Below, one piece after another: positions 62,602 to 64,000 of a stretch of DNA of 64,000 nucleotides. This DNA comes from Azorhizobium caulinodans ORS 571 (GTDB taxonomy: Bacteria; Pseudomonadota; Alphaproteobacteria; Rhizobiales; Xanthobacteraceae). The notes below the pieces were generated by a model. That model saw nothing but the letters and a program-made list of their open reading frames with translations, ran no database searches and had not been told where the DNA came from. The first letter of the stretch is position 1, and every line of letters starts with the position of its first letter. The position numbers and the translations under genes were made by a program. Location of the stretch: positions 2,795,501 to 2,859,500 of the forward strand of contig NC_009937.1 in NCBI RefSeq assembly GCF_000010525.1. The letters are read 5' to 3'.

Positions 62602-63269
62602 TTCTGGGTCAACTTGTCGGTGTCGAGGTCGAGGGTCCAGGTGGTGGTGCCGTTGGCATCGATGAACACCACCTGCTTGAAGCCGCGCGCCTTGCACTGG
62701 CGCGGGAACGGGCCGCCGCTGATCAGGTCCACGGCGGTCTTGGCGGGGAAGTTAAACTTCAGGGTCATCACGGTCGCGCCCTCGCCGGTGGCCGTCACCG
62801 TCATGTCGAGGCCGTTCTCCTTGAAGGCATCCTGCGTCGACTTCGCATAGTCCCGCCGGGTGCCGGGATCGCTCGGGATCGAGGGCATGGGCGGGCGCTG
62901 GCTGCCCGGCGGCACCGTCTGGAGGGTCGGCGCAGCCGCAGGTGCGGCGGGGGCCGGATCCGGCGTCGCGGTCTGGGGGATAGGTGTCGGAGCCGGCGGC
63001 GGCTCAGGCGCGGCCTGGGGCGGCGGTGCAACGGCAGCCTGCTGCTGCGGAGCCGATGCTGCGGATGACGGCGCCTTGGGCGTCAGCAGCACCCACACGC
63101 CGGCACCGGCGGCCAGCGCCACCAGTACACCGGCAATCCCCACCACCACGGGAAGCGCGCGCCGGGACGGCGCAGGCGACACGAGTTCAAGGCCGCAGGC
63201 GGCGCAGGCGACATCGTCCGGATGCACCGGTGCACCGCAGCCGGGACAGGTCTCGGTCTGTGGGGACAT
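62598..63269 (-). CDS. Zinc-ribbon membrane-anchored protein with Pro/Ala-rich linker, unknown function
   Basis: I do not recognise this 223-residue protein as a whole. The N-terminus has a CxxC-CxxC zinc ribbon (Cys8, 11, 23, 26), then one membrane helix near residues 36-60 (PVVVGIAGVLVALAAGAGVW), a Pro/Ala/Gln-rich linker to about 125, and a C-terminal globular part that should be outside the membrane (SGGPFPRQCKARGFKQVVFI). The ATG at 63269 has GGAGGTG before it. The stop overlaps the HAD gene start. A role in envelope quality control or sensing is only a guess. Confidence 0.75.
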   Translation of the reverse strand: MSPQTETCPGCGAPVHPDDVACAACGLELVSPAPSRRALPVVVGIAGVLVALAAGAGVWVLLTPKAPSSAASAPQQQAAVAPPPQAAPEPPPAPTPIPQTATPDPAPAAPAAAPTLQTVPPGSQRPPMPSIPSDPGTRRDYAKSTQDAFKENGLDMTVTATGEGATVMTLKFNFPAKTAVDLISGGPFPRQCKARGFKQVVFIDANGTTTWTLDLDTDKLTQK

Positions 63270-63436
63270 GGGGGCACCTCCGATGATTGACGGGCGGCAT
63301 CGGCCTTGCGACGGCCGGGACCGGGCGAACCCAGCCACGCCGCCAGCCCCCCCCGGCGACGCGATGCCCCGGACCGCCGCGCACGGCCGGACAGGGCGCC
63401 CTGTCTAGCAGAGGCGAGGCGCGCAGGCGACCGCCG

Positions 63437-63478
63437 AAAATGCAAAGCCGCCCGTCGCTTGCGCAGCGGGCGGCTTTG
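63437..63478 (-). terminator. Rho-independent terminator of the TRAP permease gene
   Basis: CAAAGCCGCCCG (63443-63454) and CGGGCGGCTTTG (63467-63478) form a perfect 12-base stem. On the minus strand, just after the TRAP gene stop, it is followed by CATTTTC. It is the best terminator in the window. Confidence 0.8.
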
Positions 63479-63496
63479 TCGTGGACCGTCGGGCGC

Positions 63497-64000
63497 CTAT
63501 TTGGGAGCGCCGAAATCCAGTGCCGGCGGAGGCGGCGCGGAGTCGAGATCCGGAGTGAGGTTGTCGAACTGCTTCTGCACCGCCCCCTGATCCAGTTGCA
63601 CGGAGCTGCTCTTGTAGTGCGTCACCATGCCGGGGAAGAGCACGACCAGCGCCACCATGATGAGCTGGATGCCGACGAACGGCACCGCACCCCAGTAGAT
63701 CTGGCCCGTGGTCACCGGCTCCATGCGCTTGCCCGTCACGCGGTCGAGATAGGGCACCTTGGGTGCGACCGACCGCAGGAAGAACAGCGCAAAGCCGAAG
63801 GGCGGATGCATGAAGGAGGTCTGCATGTTCACCGCCAGCATCACGCCGAACCAGATCAGGTCGATGCCGAGCTTGTCGGCGGCCGGTCCGAGCAGCGGGA
63901 TGATGATGAAGGCCAGCTCGAAATAATCGAGGAAGAAGGCCAGCAGGAACACGAGGATGTTCACCACGATGAGGAAGCCGGTCTGGCCGCCGGGCAGCGA
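63497..64000 (-). CDS. TRAP transporter large permease subunit, DctM-like (5' part outside window)
   Basis: The C-terminal 167 residues of a TRAP large subunit. Conserved family segments near the end are DYFELAFIIIPLLGPAADKL, GIDLIWFGVMLAVNMQTSFM and HPPFGFALFFLRSVAP, followed by the last membrane helix (QIYWGAVPFVGIQLIMVALV). After it stands an unusual tail of about 45 residues with a Pro-rich end (DSAPPPPALDFGAPK). These carriers use a Na+ or H+ gradient with a periplasmic receptor to import organic acids. The N-terminal part and partner genes lie beyond the right edge. Confidence 0.9.
   Translation of the reverse strand, partial: SLPGGQTGFLIVVNILVFLLAFFLDYFELAFIIIPLLGPAADKLGIDLIWFGVMLAVNMQTSFMHPPFGFALFFLRSVAPKVPYLDRVTGKRMEPVTTGQIYWGAVPFVGIQLIMVALVVLFPGMVTHYKSSSVQLDQGAVQKQFDNLTPDLDSAPPPPALDFGAPK

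Overview
The window reads as chromosomal DNA of a high-GC alphaproteobacterium. Pointers are GC-rich wobble positions with long antisense reading frames, many Tat-type (twin-arginine) solute-binding proteins, an ATP12-family F1-ATPase assembly chaperone, alphaproteobacterial-style ParE and a dense set of ABC importers for small organic nitrogen and carbon compounds. Hyphomicrobiales, perhaps Xanthobacteraceae, would fit, but the family-level placement is inference. No rRNA, tRNA, CRISPR array, phage gene or transposase was seen.

Left part (1-31.9 kb), accessory catabolic modules, most with a transporter and a regulator. 1-5.1 kb: Pot-type ABC importer with an isochorismatase-fold amidohydrolase and a divergent LysR regulator. 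5.2-7.2 kb: a chemoreceptor. 7.3-14.6 kb: the most striking locus. A NitT/TauT-type ABC importer is followed by a quinolinate phosphoribosyltransferase (NadC-type) and one polypeptide that joins a PhnN-type ribose 1,5-bisphosphate phosphokinase to an AMP-phosphorylase-type NMP phosphorylase, with a divergent MarR regulator. Together these enzymes could run a PRPP-recycling cycle that would decarboxylate a pyridine dicarboxylate to nicotinate. 14.7-22.2 kb: FAD-linked hydroxy-acid dehydrogenase, Pot/Fbp-type ABC importer with a fused double permease, DapA-family lyase and IclR regulator. 22.2-24.6 kb: a secreted unknown, a DEDDh exonuclease and a spermidine-synthase-like methyltransferase. 24.7-30.9 kb: GntR regulator, polar amino acid ABC importer, D-carbamoylase-type hydrolase, flavin-reductase-like protein and hydantoin-racemase-like protein.

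Middle part (31-50 kb). 31-36.6 kb: LysR plus rutB, rutC and rutD of the uracil ring-cleavage pathway, interleaved with genes of a NitT/TauT ABC importer; rutA, rutF and rutG are not in the window. 36.7-45.5 kb: LysR, amidase, family III CoA-transferase, enoyl-CoA hydratase-like protein, another NitT/TauT importer, a PuuE-allantoinase-like hydrolase and an SDR with an atypical active site, all on one strand; this looks like uptake and breakdown of an unknown amide or cyclic ureide through a CoA thioester. 45.6-50 kb: an EAL protein, a mesaconyl/itaconyl-CoA-hydratase-like protein, an acyl-CoA dehydrogenase and a GntP-family permease.

Right part (50-64 kb) is more core: argC, a GAF-GGDEF protein, parE, an MFS exporter, a DEAD-box RNA helicase with a charged repetitive tail, two tandem paralogous membrane GGDEF proteins, a TfoX-N protein, the ATP12 chaperone, a phosphoglycolate-phosphatase-like HAD protein, a zinc-ribbon membrane protein and the C-terminal part of a TRAP transporter large subunit. 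In all there are six ABC importers in about 44 kb, and several carry strong hairpins directly after the solute-binding-protein gene.
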